A stretch of DNA of 32,704 nucleotides from an uncultured Acidobacteriia bacterium (GCA_903882645.1 CAIRXZ010000280.1:1-32704); one strand, 5' to 3'. Counted from the first letter of the stretch, positions 7,581 to 15,391 are shown. Made by a program: numbers and translations. The notes: generated from the sequence alone by a model not told the origin.

Positions 7581-8435
7581 CTACACCTCCGTCCCGTCGA
7601 TCTTCTGCCCCGCCAGCGTCCGCTTGAACTCCCCCATCCTCAAGCCAACCAGCGGCCCCAACACCGCCGCCAGCCTCGCCTTCAGACCCGCCCCGAACCC
7701 TTCGTGCTTTTCCAGAAACACCGCCCGGCCCAGCAGGAAATCGGCCCGCTCCGCGTCGGAATATCCCTGCCGCGGGCGATGCGTCGCCTTGACCGATGGC
7801 AGGAGCAGGGTCTTCTTCGACGCCCTGAGAATCTGCATCGCCAGATCGGCGTCCGCGCAGCACTGCCCGTAACGTTCGTCGATCTGGCGGACCGCTTTGA
7901 TCGCCAACACCCGGATCATGAACGCCGCGCCGCGCGCATATTCCACCGCCACCGGCTCGCTCCCCGTAGACTCCGCCGGGCGGTACTCGCCGTCCGGCGG
8001 CAGTCGTCCAAGCTGCGGCGCCGGCCGGCCTTCCTCATCCACCAGCAACGGGCACGCCGCCGCCGCATCGGGATGCGCGTCCAGGGCCTCGGCCAGCCGC
8101 TCAACCGTCCCCGGCTCCACCTCCGTATCGTCGTGCAGGAACAAGACGTATGCGGCATCGGCCGCGCGCCATCCGATGTTCAGCGCCTTGGTCAGTCCGA
8201 AGTTCTTGGGCAGCCGTATGAACTGCGCCTCGGGGAACTCCGCGTCCAGTTGCGCGCTCCCGTCCCGCGACCCGTTATCGACCACGATGATCTGGAGCGA
8301 CTCGCGCCCTTCGGATTTCTCCAGTGATTCCAGGCACCGGCGAAGCGACGCTGCCCGGTCGTGCGAAACCACCACCACCGACGCCCGCGGCGGCTGGTTC
8401 TCTCGTTCCGAGTCGATTTGTAGCGTCACGCCCAT
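7581..8435 (-). CDS. Family 2 glycosyltransferase
   Basis: 284 residues from ATG 8435 (MGVTLQIDSE); the frame can be extended to a TTG at 8456, but the ATG is more natural. The GT-A fold starts with ASVVVVSHDRAASLRRCLESL, followed by IIVVDNGSRDGS (nucleotide-binding Asp). LPKNFGLTKALNIGWRAADAAYVLFLHDDTEVEP carries the DxD-equivalent HDDT that coordinates metal and nucleotide-sugar. A later conserved segment, YARGAAFMIRVLAIKAVRQIDERYGQCCADADLAMQILRA, resembles rhamnosyl/O-antigen GT2 enzymes (GA-x-x-hydrophobic, then acceptor-side D-x-D). No membrane helix is visible, so it is a cytoplasmic enzyme acting on an activated sugar. The acceptor is unknown, and no other cell-wall sugar genes are nearby. 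It converges with the secreted hypothetical gene. Confidence 0.9.
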   Translation of the reverse strand: MGVTLQIDSERENQPPRASVVVVSHDRAASLRRCLESLEKSEGRESLQIIVVDNGSRDGSAQLDAEFPEAQFIRLPKNFGLTKALNIGWRAADAAYVLFLHDDTEVEPGTVERLAEALDAHPDAAAACPLLVDEEGRPAPQLGRLPPDGEYRPAESTGSEPVAVEYARGAAFMIRVLAIKAVRQIDERYGQCCADADLAMQILRASKKTLLLPSVKATHRPRQGYSDAERADFLLGRAVFLEKHEGFGAGLKARLAAVLGPLVGLRMGEFKRTLAGQKIDGTEV

Positions 8436-8585
8436 AGCATAGCAGCCCTCCGCCAAAGCCTTGCATGCGCGGTTTGCTCCATCTCGCGGCGATCAGCCCC
8501 GCCTGCGCACCGGCATTCTCCCGCCGCGAATCGGAGCAAACCTTTTTCAATCACAGGCGCAACCAGCAACGCTCCCGGCGCCCTG

Positions 8586-8591
8586 TACAAT
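8586..8591 (+). promoter_or_regulatory. TACAAT -10-like box before the S55 peptidase gene
   Basis: TACAAT is separated from GTG 8598 by only 6 nt (GGTTAA). If it is a -10 element, the transcript starts at the start codon and is leaderless. No matching -35 is obvious. Confidence 0.45.
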
Positions 8592-8597
8592 GGTTAA

Positions 8598-10352
8598 GTG
8601 CCCCGCCTTTTGCTCCCGGCGATCCTCGCTGTGTCTGCCGCGCTCGCCGCGCAAACCGGGTTCTTCCCTTTGGCTGACGTGAAACCCGGCATGCGCGGGA
8701 CCGGGCGGACGGTTTTCTCAGGGGACCGTATCGAGGAGTTCCAAGTCGAGATCCTCGGCGTGCTCGACAACGCCGGACCCAAGCAGTCGCTGATCCTTGC
8801 GCGCCTCTCCGGGGGGCCGCTCGAACATACCGGGGTCATGCAGGGCATGAGCGGCAGCCCGGTCTATATCGATGGCAGGCTGCTGGGCGCGGTGGCTATG
8901 GCGTTTCCCTACGCCAAGGATCCCATCGCCGGCATCCGGCCCATCGGGGACATGGTGCGGAGCGCAACGCCCGCCGCCGCTGCCCCGGCGCGCGCGGCGC
9001 TTGGCGACGGGGACCTCTTGCACCTCTTCCCCAGGCCGCAGCCGGCCATGGCGGGCGACGCGCGCCTGATGGATATCGCCACGCCCCTCTCCTTCGGTGG
9101 TTTCAGCCGGGAAACCCTGGAGGCCTTCGCTCCGCAACTCCGGTCGCTGGGACTCGAGCCGCGGCAGGCCGTCACCGGCGGCGGCAAGCCTGCGGCCGCG
9201 ATGGGGAATCCCGCCGATCTGAAGCCCGGCTCGATGATCAGCGTCCAGCTCATGGCCGGCGACCTGAGCGTGGGGGCCGACGGCACGGTCACCTACATCG
9301 ACGGCAACCGGGTGTACGCCTTTGGCCACCGTTTTCTGGCGGTCGGCGCTACGGCCTTGCCGTTCGCGCGCTCCGAGGTGATCGCCTTGCTGCCCGCTCT
9401 CAATAGCTCGTTCAAGCTCTCTTCGGCCAGAGAGTGGATGGGGGGCATATACCAGGACCGCGACACGGCCGTCTCCGGCGAACTGGGCAAACTCCCCGAC
9501 TTGACGCCAATGGCGATTTCGGTTTCGCGCAACGGGCGGCCGATCGAGTCCTACCGCATGCGGATGGTGAACGACCCGCTGCTTTCGCCGCTGCTGATCC
9601 AGATGGCGGTTTCCTCGGCGATTGACGCCACCGAGCGCACGGTGGGCGCTTCGAGCGTGCGGATCAGCGGCGAAATCGAGTTTCAGAACGCGCCCGCGCC
9701 GGTCAAGATCGCCAGCCTGTTCGCCATGGACAGCGGCTCGGTCGCGCAGGCTTCCCTGGCGGCCGCCATCCCGGCCGCCTACGCCATGCAGAGCGGCTAC
9801 GACGCGCTCGGGCTGAAGCGGGTGGACCTGAGCGTCGATGCATACGACCGGAAAAGAGAGTTGCGCATCGCCGGCGTCGCGGTATCGCGGCGCGAGGCGC
9901 GGCCTGGGGACGCCATCCGCCTGGACGTCTCGCTGGCCGGCGACAACGGCCTGGAAGTCACGCGCCAGGTGGAATACCAGACGCCCATCGGCATGGAACC
10001 CGGCACGCTGTACTTCACCGTGGCGGATGCCGCCGCAATGAACATCGCGGATTTCCGCCAGACGGTGAGCGCCGAGCCGCGCGGCCCGGCCCAGGTGATC
10101 GCCTTGCTGAACGGACTTCACCGCAACAACAAGGCTTACGTCCGGGTGTGGAGCGCCAGCCCGGCGTTCCAGCTCGAGGGCGCCGATCTGCCGGACCCGC
10201 CCGCCTCGGTGGCGCTGATTCTGGGACGGTCGCAAGCCACCTACGGCGGCATCACCCAGACCCGGAATTCGAAGATCGCGGAGATCGAGATCGACGCCGG
10301 CGACATGTCCGTCACCGGCTCCAAGACCGTCCAGGTGGAAATCAAGGAATGA
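8598..10352 (+). CDS. SpoIVB-type S55 peptidase domain protein
   Basis: 584 residues. The first 19 are a signal peptide (LLLPAILAVSAALAA). The S55 domain follows with FPLADVKPGMRGTGRTVFSG, the opening motif of this family, and GVMQGMSGSPVYIDGRLLGAVA. In the latter, Ser85 of GMSGSP is the expected nucleophile by analogy with SpoIVB. A later segment, VTYIDGNRVYAFGHRFLAVGATALPFARSEVI, is the second conserved block of these proteins. The C-terminal 200 residues are beta-rich and unassigned. In Bacillus, SpoIVB signals across the forespore membrane, but exported S55 proteins are common in non-sporulating Acidobacteriota with no assigned role. The catalytic His and Asp were not placed with certainty. 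The next gene starts within 20 nt and encodes a secreted propeller protein, suggesting a joint role in the envelope. Confidence 0.85.
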   Translation: MPRLLLPAILAVSAALAAQTGFFPLADVKPGMRGTGRTVFSGDRIEEFQVEILGVLDNAGPKQSLILARLSGGPLEHTGVMQGMSGSPVYIDGRLLGAVAMAFPYAKDPIAGIRPIGDMVRSATPAAAAPARAALGDGDLLHLFPRPQPAMAGDARLMDIATPLSFGGFSRETLEAFAPQLRSLGLEPRQAVTGGGKPAAAMGNPADLKPGSMISVQLMAGDLSVGADGTVTYIDGNRVYAFGHRFLAVGATALPFARSEVIALLPALNSSFKLSSAREWMGGIYQDRDTAVSGELGKLPDLTPMAISVSRNGRPIESYRMRMVNDPLLSPLLIQMAVSSAIDATERTVGASSVRISGEIEFQNAPAPVKIASLFAMDSGSVAQASLAAAIPAAYAMQSGYDALGLKRVDLSVDAYDRKRELRIAGVAVSRREARPGDAIRLDVSLAGDNGLEVTRQVEYQTPIGMEPGTLYFTVADAAAMNIADFRQTVSAEPRGPAQVIALLNGLHRNNKAYVRVWSASPAFQLEGADLPDPPASVALILGRSQATYGGITQTRNSKIAEIEIDAGDMSVTGSKTVQVEIKE

Positions 10353-10368
10353 TAAGAGCTTGCTGAGA

Positions 10369-12705
10369 ATGCCGAAACAAAACTGGCCGCCGATGAACGC
10401 CGATGAACACGGATTGAAAAGAAATGGCTTATCTGCGTCCATCCGCGTTCATCGGCGGCTCAATACGGTTTCTCGGACGTTTTCGGCGGCCTCCGCGGTG
10501 GTCTTGGCCTCTCTGGCTATGGCCGCTGGCACAACGGCCTGGGAGATGACCTCGTACACGGACTTCATCCGCGGCCGCTTTACCGGCATTTCGCTCAGCC
10601 GCGACGGGCGTCTTTCGCTCGCGCCCAAGGTGGACCCGGTGTTTGTTTCGGACCAACCGGAAATCTGGAGCATCGCCCAGGCGGCCGACGGAACGCTGTA
10701 CGCAGCCACCGGCAACTGCGGCCGCGTGTACAAGATCGACCGCGCCGGCAAGTCCTCTTTGCTATGGACCGCGGAGCAACCCGAGGTCTTCGCGATCGCC
10801 GTGGACCGGAGCGGCGCGGTGTACGCCGCCACGTCGCCCGATGGCGCGGTGTACCGGATCGTGGACGGCAAGGCGGCCGAGTATTTCGCGCCCAAGTCGC
10901 GCTACATCTGGTCGCTGGCCGTGGGCGCCGATGGCGCGCTGTACGTGGGCACGGGAGACCGGGGCGAGATCTTCCGCGTGGCGTCATCGGGCCAAGGCGA
11001 GCTGTACTACGAGACGGGCCAGGCGCACGTCACGGGGCTGGCGGTGGATTCGCAGGGCAGGCTGCTGGCGGGAACCGAGCCGAACGGCATTCTCTACCGC
11101 ATCTCCGCGAAGGACAAGGCATTCGTGTTGTACGACGCGGGACTGCCCGAGATCCGCGCCATCGTACCCATGGCAGATGGCACGGTCTACGCGGCCGCGC
11201 TGGGCGGGTCGGTGGTCCGGCGCGCGCAGGCCGCCTCGCAAGCCAGTCGGGACGCGAGTCCGGCGGCGCTCCCCACCATCACCACCACCGTCACGGTCGA
11301 GGCCCAGAGCGGCGAGATCAAGCCTCCCGACCCCAACAGCGCGCGGCCGCAGCGGGCCGCTCCGGTGGCCCCCGCGCCGGCGCCCGCGCAGGCCGCGGCG
11401 CCGGCGGACGTGAGCGGCGTCGATAAATCGGCGGTGTACCGCATCAATCCGGACAATACCGTCGAGACGCTGTGGAGTTCCAAGGAAGAGAACGTGTACG
11501 ATCTGCTGGCGCTGGAGAAGCAGGTGCTGTTTTCGACCGACGCCAATGGCCGCATTTACGGCGTGACGCCGGACCGCCGCGTGACGCTGGTGGCCGAAAC
11601 CAACGAGGGCGAAACCACGCGGCTGCTGTCTTCCGGGCATTCGGTGCTGGCCGCGACCGGGGACATGGGCCGCATTTTCCGGCTAGGCGAATCGCCCGGC
11701 GCGGGCGGGTCCTACGAATCGCCGGTTCACGATTCGGGCGCGGTTGCGCGCTGGGGCGGCGTAAGCTGGCGCGCGGACGCGCCCGCCGGGTGCTCGGTGA
11801 GGTTCCGGACGCGCACCGGCAACTCGGCCAAGCCGGACCGGACCTGGAGCGATTGGTCGGACCCGCTGGCGGACCCGGCGGGTTCGCGCATTGCGAGTCC
11901 CAATGCCCGCTACATCCAGTGGAAGCTGGAGATGGCTGGGAGCGGCGGCGCCACGCCCACGTTGAGCGCCGTGACGGTTTCCTACCTGCCGCAGAACTCG
12001 CCGCCGGTGGTGAGGAGCGTCAGCGTGTCTTCCCAGCCGGTGGCTTCCTCCGCGGCGTCGAAGCCGGCCTCCGCATCCTCTTCGGATGCCTATTCGGTGA
12101 CCGTCTCGGCCACCGCCGACTCGGGTTCGGCGGGCACGTCCACGCAGGTCCTGTCGCGCGCTTCGTCCTCCCAGATCACGGTTGGTTGGCAAGCCGACGA
12201 CCCCGATGGCGACCGCCTGGTTTACAGCGTCTATTTCCGCGGCGAGGACGAGGCCGAATGGAAGCTGCTCAAGAGCGGCGTCCACGATAATTCGATCTCC
12301 CTGGACGGCGACATCTTCGCGGACGGGAAGTACTACTTCCGCGTGGTCGCCTCCGACGGCGAAGTCAATCCCCCGTCGAGCGCGCGCGAGGCGCAATCGA
12401 CCAGTGCGCCGGTGCTGATCGATAACACTCCGCCGGAGGCCGCCATCCGAACCGCGCGGCGCGACGGCTCCAGGGCGCACATCGAATTCGAAGCGGCCGA
12501 CGCGGCTTCGCCGCTGCGGCGTTGCGAGTACTCGGTGGACGCGTCGGGCTGGACCCCGGTGGAGGCGGCCGGCGGCATCATCGACGGCTTCCGTCAGAAA
12601 TTCGCGCTGGATCTGAGCGGTCTGGCGCCTGGCGAGCACCTGGTGGTGCTCCGCGTGGCCGATAGCGCCGGCAACACGGGCGTGGCCAAAGTGGTGCTAA
12701 AGTAG
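10369..12705 (+). CDS. Secreted beta-propeller protein with C-terminal Fn3-like domain
   Basis: 778 residues from ATG 10369; the frame is open from TTG 10360. The first 35 or so codons lie inside a dispersed inverted repeat (10387-10458) and probably were not originally coding. A signal-peptide-like stretch begins only around 10468-10530 (SAASAVVLASLAMAAG). The true start may therefore be GTG 10498 or near it. The body has repeated propeller blades of the pattern IWSIAQAADGTLYAATGNCGRVYKID, VFAIAVDRSGAVYAATSPDG, and IWSLAVGADGALYVGTGDRGEIF. A Pro/Ala-rich spacer follows (about nt 11320-11410), then further blades, then a Fn3-like domain (VGWQADDPDGDRLVYSVYFRG ... KYYFRVVASDGEVNPPS). No catalytic residues are evident. 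It is likely a binding or scaffold protein, paired with the upstream S55 peptidase. Confidence 0.8.
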   Translation: MPKQNWPPMNADEHGLKRNGLSASIRVHRRLNTVSRTFSAASAVVLASLAMAAGTTAWEMTSYTDFIRGRFTGISLSRDGRLSLAPKVDPVFVSDQPEIWSIAQAADGTLYAATGNCGRVYKIDRAGKSSLLWTAEQPEVFAIAVDRSGAVYAATSPDGAVYRIVDGKAAEYFAPKSRYIWSLAVGADGALYVGTGDRGEIFRVASSGQGELYYETGQAHVTGLAVDSQGRLLAGTEPNGILYRISAKDKAFVLYDAGLPEIRAIVPMADGTVYAAALGGSVVRRAQAASQASRDASPAALPTITTTVTVEAQSGEIKPPDPNSARPQRAAPVAPAPAPAQAAAPADVSGVDKSAVYRINPDNTVETLWSSKEENVYDLLALEKQVLFSTDANGRIYGVTPDRRVTLVAETNEGETTRLLSSGHSVLAATGDMGRIFRLGESPGAGGSYESPVHDSGAVARWGGVSWRADAPAGCSVRFRTRTGNSAKPDRTWSDWSDPLADPAGSRIASPNARYIQWKLEMAGSGGATPTLSAVTVSYLPQNSPPVVRSVSVSSQPVASSAASKPASASSSDAYSVTVSATADSGSAGTSTQVLSRASSSQITVGWQADDPDGDRLVYSVYFRGEDEAEWKLLKSGVHDNSISLDGDIFADGKYYFRVVASDGEVNPPSSAREAQSTSAPVLIDNTPPEAAIRTARRDGSRAHIEFEAADAASPLRRCEYSVDASGWTPVEAAGGIIDGFRQKFALDLSGLAPGEHLVVLRVADSAGNTGVAKVVLK
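10387..10458. repeat. Dispersed inverted-repeat element inside the annotated reading frame
   Basis: CCGCCGATGAACGC (10387-10400) is exactly complementary to GCGTTCATCGGCGG (10445-10458). Between the arms are a second GATGAACAC copy (10402-10410) and GGATTGAAAAG. Translated, this gives the PPMNADEHG...SIRVHRRL pattern that I know as a translation artefact of a repeat common in environmental genomes. Confidence 0.75.
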
Positions 12706-12710
12706 GCCGC

Positions 12711-13571
12711 GTGCCAGGACTTCCCGATCTGCGGGCTTTCGGCTTTCTGCTGCGGCGGGCCGTCGCGGCGGCTTTCGACGACGATTGTTTCGGCATCGCC
12801 AAAGGGGCGGCCTATTCGGCGCTGCTCTCCTTTTTTCCGGTCCTGGCGTCCTCCGCCGCCATCCTGGTCCAGACACGCGCGTCGCTGGTCTCCCACGCGT
12901 TGGAGAACTCGCTTTCCCAAATCGTGCCGCCGGGCGCGCAGGACCTGGTGATACAGCAGTTCCGCGTGACGGGTAAACGGCCGGCGGCGCTGCTGGTGGC
13001 GGCCGGCTTGATCTCTCTTTGGGCGGCTTCGGGCGTGATCAAGAGCCTGATCGACGGCTTCCACGCGGCTTACCGCGTGCCGCGGGACCGCGGCGCCTGG
13101 CGGCAGGGCGCGGTCTCGATTGCGCTGGCGCTGCTCTGCGCCGCGCCGTTGCTGGGCGCGTCGGTGCTCATTCTGTTCGGCGGCCAGGTGGAGCGGGCGG
13201 TACTGGGCTGGATGAAAGTGGATCCCCTGTGGAATCCGTTGTCCCCGCTGTGGCAGTGGCTCATGCGCCTGGCCCGCTACCTCGCGGCGCTGGGAGCCAC
13301 GGTGACGGTAGCCTCATGTCTTCTGTACTTCGGGCCGTATCGGCCGTTGCGCTGGCGCGGCGTGTGGCCGGGCGCGCTGCTGGCCACGGCGCTGTGGCTC
13401 CTGGCCACTTCCGGCTTCGGCTGGTATGTCCGCCACGTGGCGCAGTACAACGTGATCTACGGCTCGGTGGGGGCCGGCATCGCTCTGCTGGTGTGGATGT
13501 ACCTGCTGGCCGTCAGCGCGCTGATCGGATGCGAGTTCAACGCGGCGTACGAGCGCGGCTACGCGGCGTAA
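12711..13571 (+). CDS. YihY/UPF0761 (BrkB-like) family inner-membrane protein
   Basis: 286 residues starting at GTG 12711, five bases after the propeller gene stop, with no clear ribosome-binding site. The family opening is visible as DDCFGIAKGAAYSALLSFFPVLASSAAILVQ. It is followed by an amphipathic region and five further hydrophobic segments (for example AALLVAAGLISLWAASGVIKSLIDGF, GAVSIALALLCAAPLLGASVLILFGG, LAALGATVTVASCLLYFGPY). It ends in the family signature NVIYGSVGAGIALLVWMYLLAVSALIGCEFNAAYE. Length is normal. Six transmembrane helices are expected. The early ribonuclease BN label for this family was wrong, and its function is not established. Its neighbours give no further clue beyond a shared plus-strand run. 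Confidence 0.92.
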   Translation: MPGLPDLRAFGFLLRRAVAAAFDDDCFGIAKGAAYSALLSFFPVLASSAAILVQTRASLVSHALENSLSQIVPPGAQDLVIQQFRVTGKRPAALLVAAGLISLWAASGVIKSLIDGFHAAYRVPRDRGAWRQGAVSIALALLCAAPLLGASVLILFGGQVERAVLGWMKVDPLWNPLSPLWQWLMRLARYLAALGATVTVASCLLYFGPYRPLRWRGVWPGALLATALWLLATSGFGWYVRHVAQYNVIYGSVGAGIALLVWMYLLAVSALIGCEFNAAYERGYAA

Positions 13572-13591
13572 CGCGGCCGGCGGGCATCCGC

Positions 13592-13597
13592 TACAAT
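13592..13597 (+). promoter_or_regulatory. TACAAT -10-like box before the alginate-lyase-family gene
   Basis: TACAAT ends 7 nt before GTG 13605 (and 1 nt before TTG 13599). A start site 6-7 nt downstream would fall on the GTG, so the message would be leaderless. This favours GTG 13605 over TTG 13599 as the start. Confidence 0.45.
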
Positions 13598-13604
13598 CTT
13601 GATT

Positions 13605-14810
13605 GTGAGGAGCGCCGCTATCTTCTTCGTGGCTGCCTCCCTTGCGCGGGCCGCGGACGCCCCCGCCACGCTTGTATCGGGCGATGAAGCCGGGCCGATC
13701 CACAGCGCGGTGATCCGCAAGGAGGCGTGGACGCAAGATCCCGTCCGCCGCCTGCGGGCGGAGGCCGAGTTGTATCTGAAGGAAGGTCCGTGGAGCGTCA
13801 CTTCCGACCGTCCGAAAGGGATCGATCTGGACCCTCACGAGTACTACAGCGAGGCGCCGTATTACTGGCCCGATCCCGCGAACCCCGGCGGCCCGCTTCT
13901 TCGCCGAACCGGACAGGTCAATCCCAGCCGCTTCACCGCCAACCGCACGGCGCTCGACGCCGCGTGCGACGCCGTGTTCACGCTCGGAACCGCGGCCTAC
14001 CTGCTGGACGACGCGCGGTACGCGCGGCGCGCCGCGCGAATCGTCCAGGCGTGGTTTATCTCCCCGAGGACGCGCATGGAGCCCAGCATGGAACACGCCG
14101 GGGTCATCCCCGGAACCAAGAGCGGAGAGGTCTCGGGGCTGGGCGGCGGCATTTCCGAAGGCCGGCCCTTGATCCGCGCGATCCAGGGCATGGAGTTCCT
14201 GAGTGAAAGCGGGGAGTGGGATGCAAGAGATGCGGCCGCCGCGCGCAAGTGGTTTGAGGAGTACCTGCGGTGGCTCACGCCGAAAGGGCCGGCGGCCGGG
14301 AGCAGACGGAGACCCGACAATTCCACCTGGAGGGCGGCGCTGACAGCCGCGGCGGCCAGCTTCGCCGAGGACGCCGCCGCCCGGCAGACGGCCTTCGATG
14401 CCTATCGCGCCCGCATCCTCCCGCGCCCGCCGCGCGCGGGCGGACCCACGCCGCCAGTCCAGGAGCCGGCCCTGGCCGCCGGCCTGGAGGCTCGCGCGAC
14501 CCTTTGCCGTATGGCGCAAGTTCACGGCGTGGATCTTTGGAGCCTGCGCACGCGAAGCGGCGTGACGATCGCAACCCCGATCGACAATCTCGAAGCGAGC
14601 CTCGCGGATCCGAAGCAGTGGAGCAAAGAGCAGACCGCCGCCTTTCAGGGCCATGGCGTCTACCTGCTGGCGTTCGCTGGAATGGGGCTGAACAAGCCGG
14701 AGTATGTGGCCCTGTACCGAAAGTGGGAACACCCCGAAAGCTCGTGGCTCGCCTTAGTAGACCTGCTGGTAGGCCGCTGGGAAGCCGCCGGGCACCAGAC
14801 TCGGCATTGA
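13605..14810 (+). CDS. Alginate lyase (PL5-like) family protein, catalytic His apparently lost
   Basis: 401 residues from GTG 13605 (VRSAAIFFVAASLARAADA), a short Sec signal peptide ending in ARA-A. The alginate_lyase domain shows GPWSVTSDRPKGIDLDPHEYYSEAPYYWPDP, typical of exported Acidobacteriota members, then NPSRFTANRTALDAACDAVFTLGTAAYL, AARIVQAWFISPRTRMEPSMEHAGVIPG, and GVDLWSLRTRSGVTIATPIDNL. In characterised PL5 enzymes a NNHxxW motif supplies catalytic Asn and His; the corresponding place here reads PDNSTW, with no His. The protein may therefore be inactive on alginate, bind polysaccharide, or use another mechanism. It would act in the periplasm or outside the cell. It ends just before a cloverleaf-like repeat. 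Confidence 0.85.
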   Translation: MRSAAIFFVAASLARAADAPATLVSGDEAGPIHSAVIRKEAWTQDPVRRLRAEAELYLKEGPWSVTSDRPKGIDLDPHEYYSEAPYYWPDPANPGGPLLRRTGQVNPSRFTANRTALDAACDAVFTLGTAAYLLDDARYARRAARIVQAWFISPRTRMEPSMEHAGVIPGTKSGEVSGLGGGISEGRPLIRAIQGMEFLSESGEWDARDAAAARKWFEEYLRWLTPKGPAAGSRRRPDNSTWRAALTAAAASFAEDAAARQTAFDAYRARILPRPPRAGGPTPPVQEPALAAGLEARATLCRMAQVHGVDLWSLRTRSGVTIATPIDNLEASLADPKQWSKEQTAAFQGHGVYLLAFAGMGLNKPEYVALYRKWEHPESSWLALVDLLVGRWEAAGHQTRH

Positions 14811-14818
14811 CGGCGTCC

Positions 14819-14915
14819 GTGGCGCGCGCTTCGGCGTGCCGCTGCGGGCTTCAGCCTGCGGAGAGCCGGCACGGCGAGTTGAAACTCGCCGCAGCACGCT
14901 AAAGCCGTGCGCCAC
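14819..14915. repeat. Cloverleaf-like palindromic repeat element
   Basis: The ends pair: GTGGCGC (14819-14825) with GCGCCAC (14909-14915), continued by GCTTCGGCGTGC (14828-14839) with GCACGCTAAAGC (14894-14905, 10 of 12 bases). Inside are two further hairpins: GCGGGCT/AGCCTGC around TC (14844-14859), and GGCGAGTT/AACTCGCC around GA (14873-14890, perfect). It begins 9 nt after the stop of the lyase gene. Confidence 0.8.
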
Positions 14916-14920
14916 GACGA

Positions 14921-15052
14921 AAAGGGCGGCCCCGGAGTCCCCTCGACACGATCGTTGCCGCAGTGGCTGACGCGAATGATTGCGTGGTTGTCACCGAAAA
15001 CGAAAGAGACTTGGCGGGCCTGAAGATCGTCAATCCCTTGCAGGCGAACTGA
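14921..15052 (+). pseudogene. C-terminal fragment of a PIN-domain (VapC-like) toxin
   Basis: One frame ending in TGA at 15050-15052 translates from about 14930 to PRSPLDTIVAAVADANDC, then VVVTENERDLAGLKIVNPLQAN. The pattern LDTxIAAxAxAxxxxVVTxNxRDFAGxxxxNP is the end of a PIN toxin: the helix with the third acidic residue, then the strand and the fourth acidic residue in NERDL. No start codon or N-terminal PIN half (first Asp, conserved Glu) remains. Its 5' side stops against the cloverleaf repeat that ends at 14915. I read it as the stump of an older toxin gene, next to the intact VapBC pair. Confidence 0.6.
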
Positions 15053-15377
15053 CGAGCGGCTTGGATGAAAGTCGCAAGCGCGTCTCACGGCCCCAGTCCA
15101 CTTCAAAACGCCGTAACTGCCTTGAATTCAATGTGTCCAATAGACAAGAGATGAATTGCCAATTGAATCGGAACTGCCGTTGCAGGAGACGACGTTCGGG
15201 CCGCCGGCGCCTGTCTGGTCCGCCGCGCCAACGCTTGTGTGCAAGATTCAGCAACCATCCCCCATTCGGAATACAATGGCGGCAAGATGCGGTCTGCCCC
15301 GCAGGTCGCGGACCCGCGCCGTTCTCCACGCGCCGTTCTCCAACTGCGAGCCGGAACTCCGGATGCGTTATGATGGT
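15053..15377 (+). other. Non-coding gap ahead of vapBC with a possible promoter and short ORF
   Basis: No convincing gene was found. A TACAAT box lies at 15272-15277; 9 nt later an ATG (15287) opens a 28-codon frame ending TGA at 15371-15373, just before vapB. This could be a leader peptide or chance. A perfect 14-bp tandem duplication lies at 15315-15342. A second -10-like box, TATGAT, lies at 15369-15374, 9 nt before ATG 15384. Confidence 0.4.
15315..15342. repeat. 14-bp perfect tandem duplication upstream of vapB
   Basis: CGCGCCGTTCTCCA occurs twice with no gap (15315-15328 and 15329-15342), 42 nt before the antitoxin start. Tandem sites ahead of a toxin-antitoxin operon can be repressor sites, but this could also be a slippage product. 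Confidence 0.7.
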
Positions 15378-15391
15378 GACATCATGATGTC
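15378..15391. promoter_or_regulatory. 14-bp palindrome over the vapB start codon, candidate operator
   Basis: GACATCATGATGTC is a perfect palindrome that includes the ATGATG start of vapB and lies 3 nt after a TATGAT -10-like box. VapB antitoxins with ribbon-helix-helix folds normally bind palindromes overlapping their own promoter, alone or with VapC. Position and symmetry fit an autoregulatory operator; binding is inferred. Confidence 0.5.

Noticed and set aside
8718-10442. 574-codon minus-strand frame across the S55 gene
   Set aside because: Composition typical of an antisense shadow (runs of Arg, His, Gly, Ala), no motif, while the plus strand has a convincing S55 protein.
14811-15380. 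CRISPR array
   Set aside because: Repeats here are nested palindromes and one 14-bp tandem duplication, without regularly spaced identical repeats or unique spacers; no cas genes are present.
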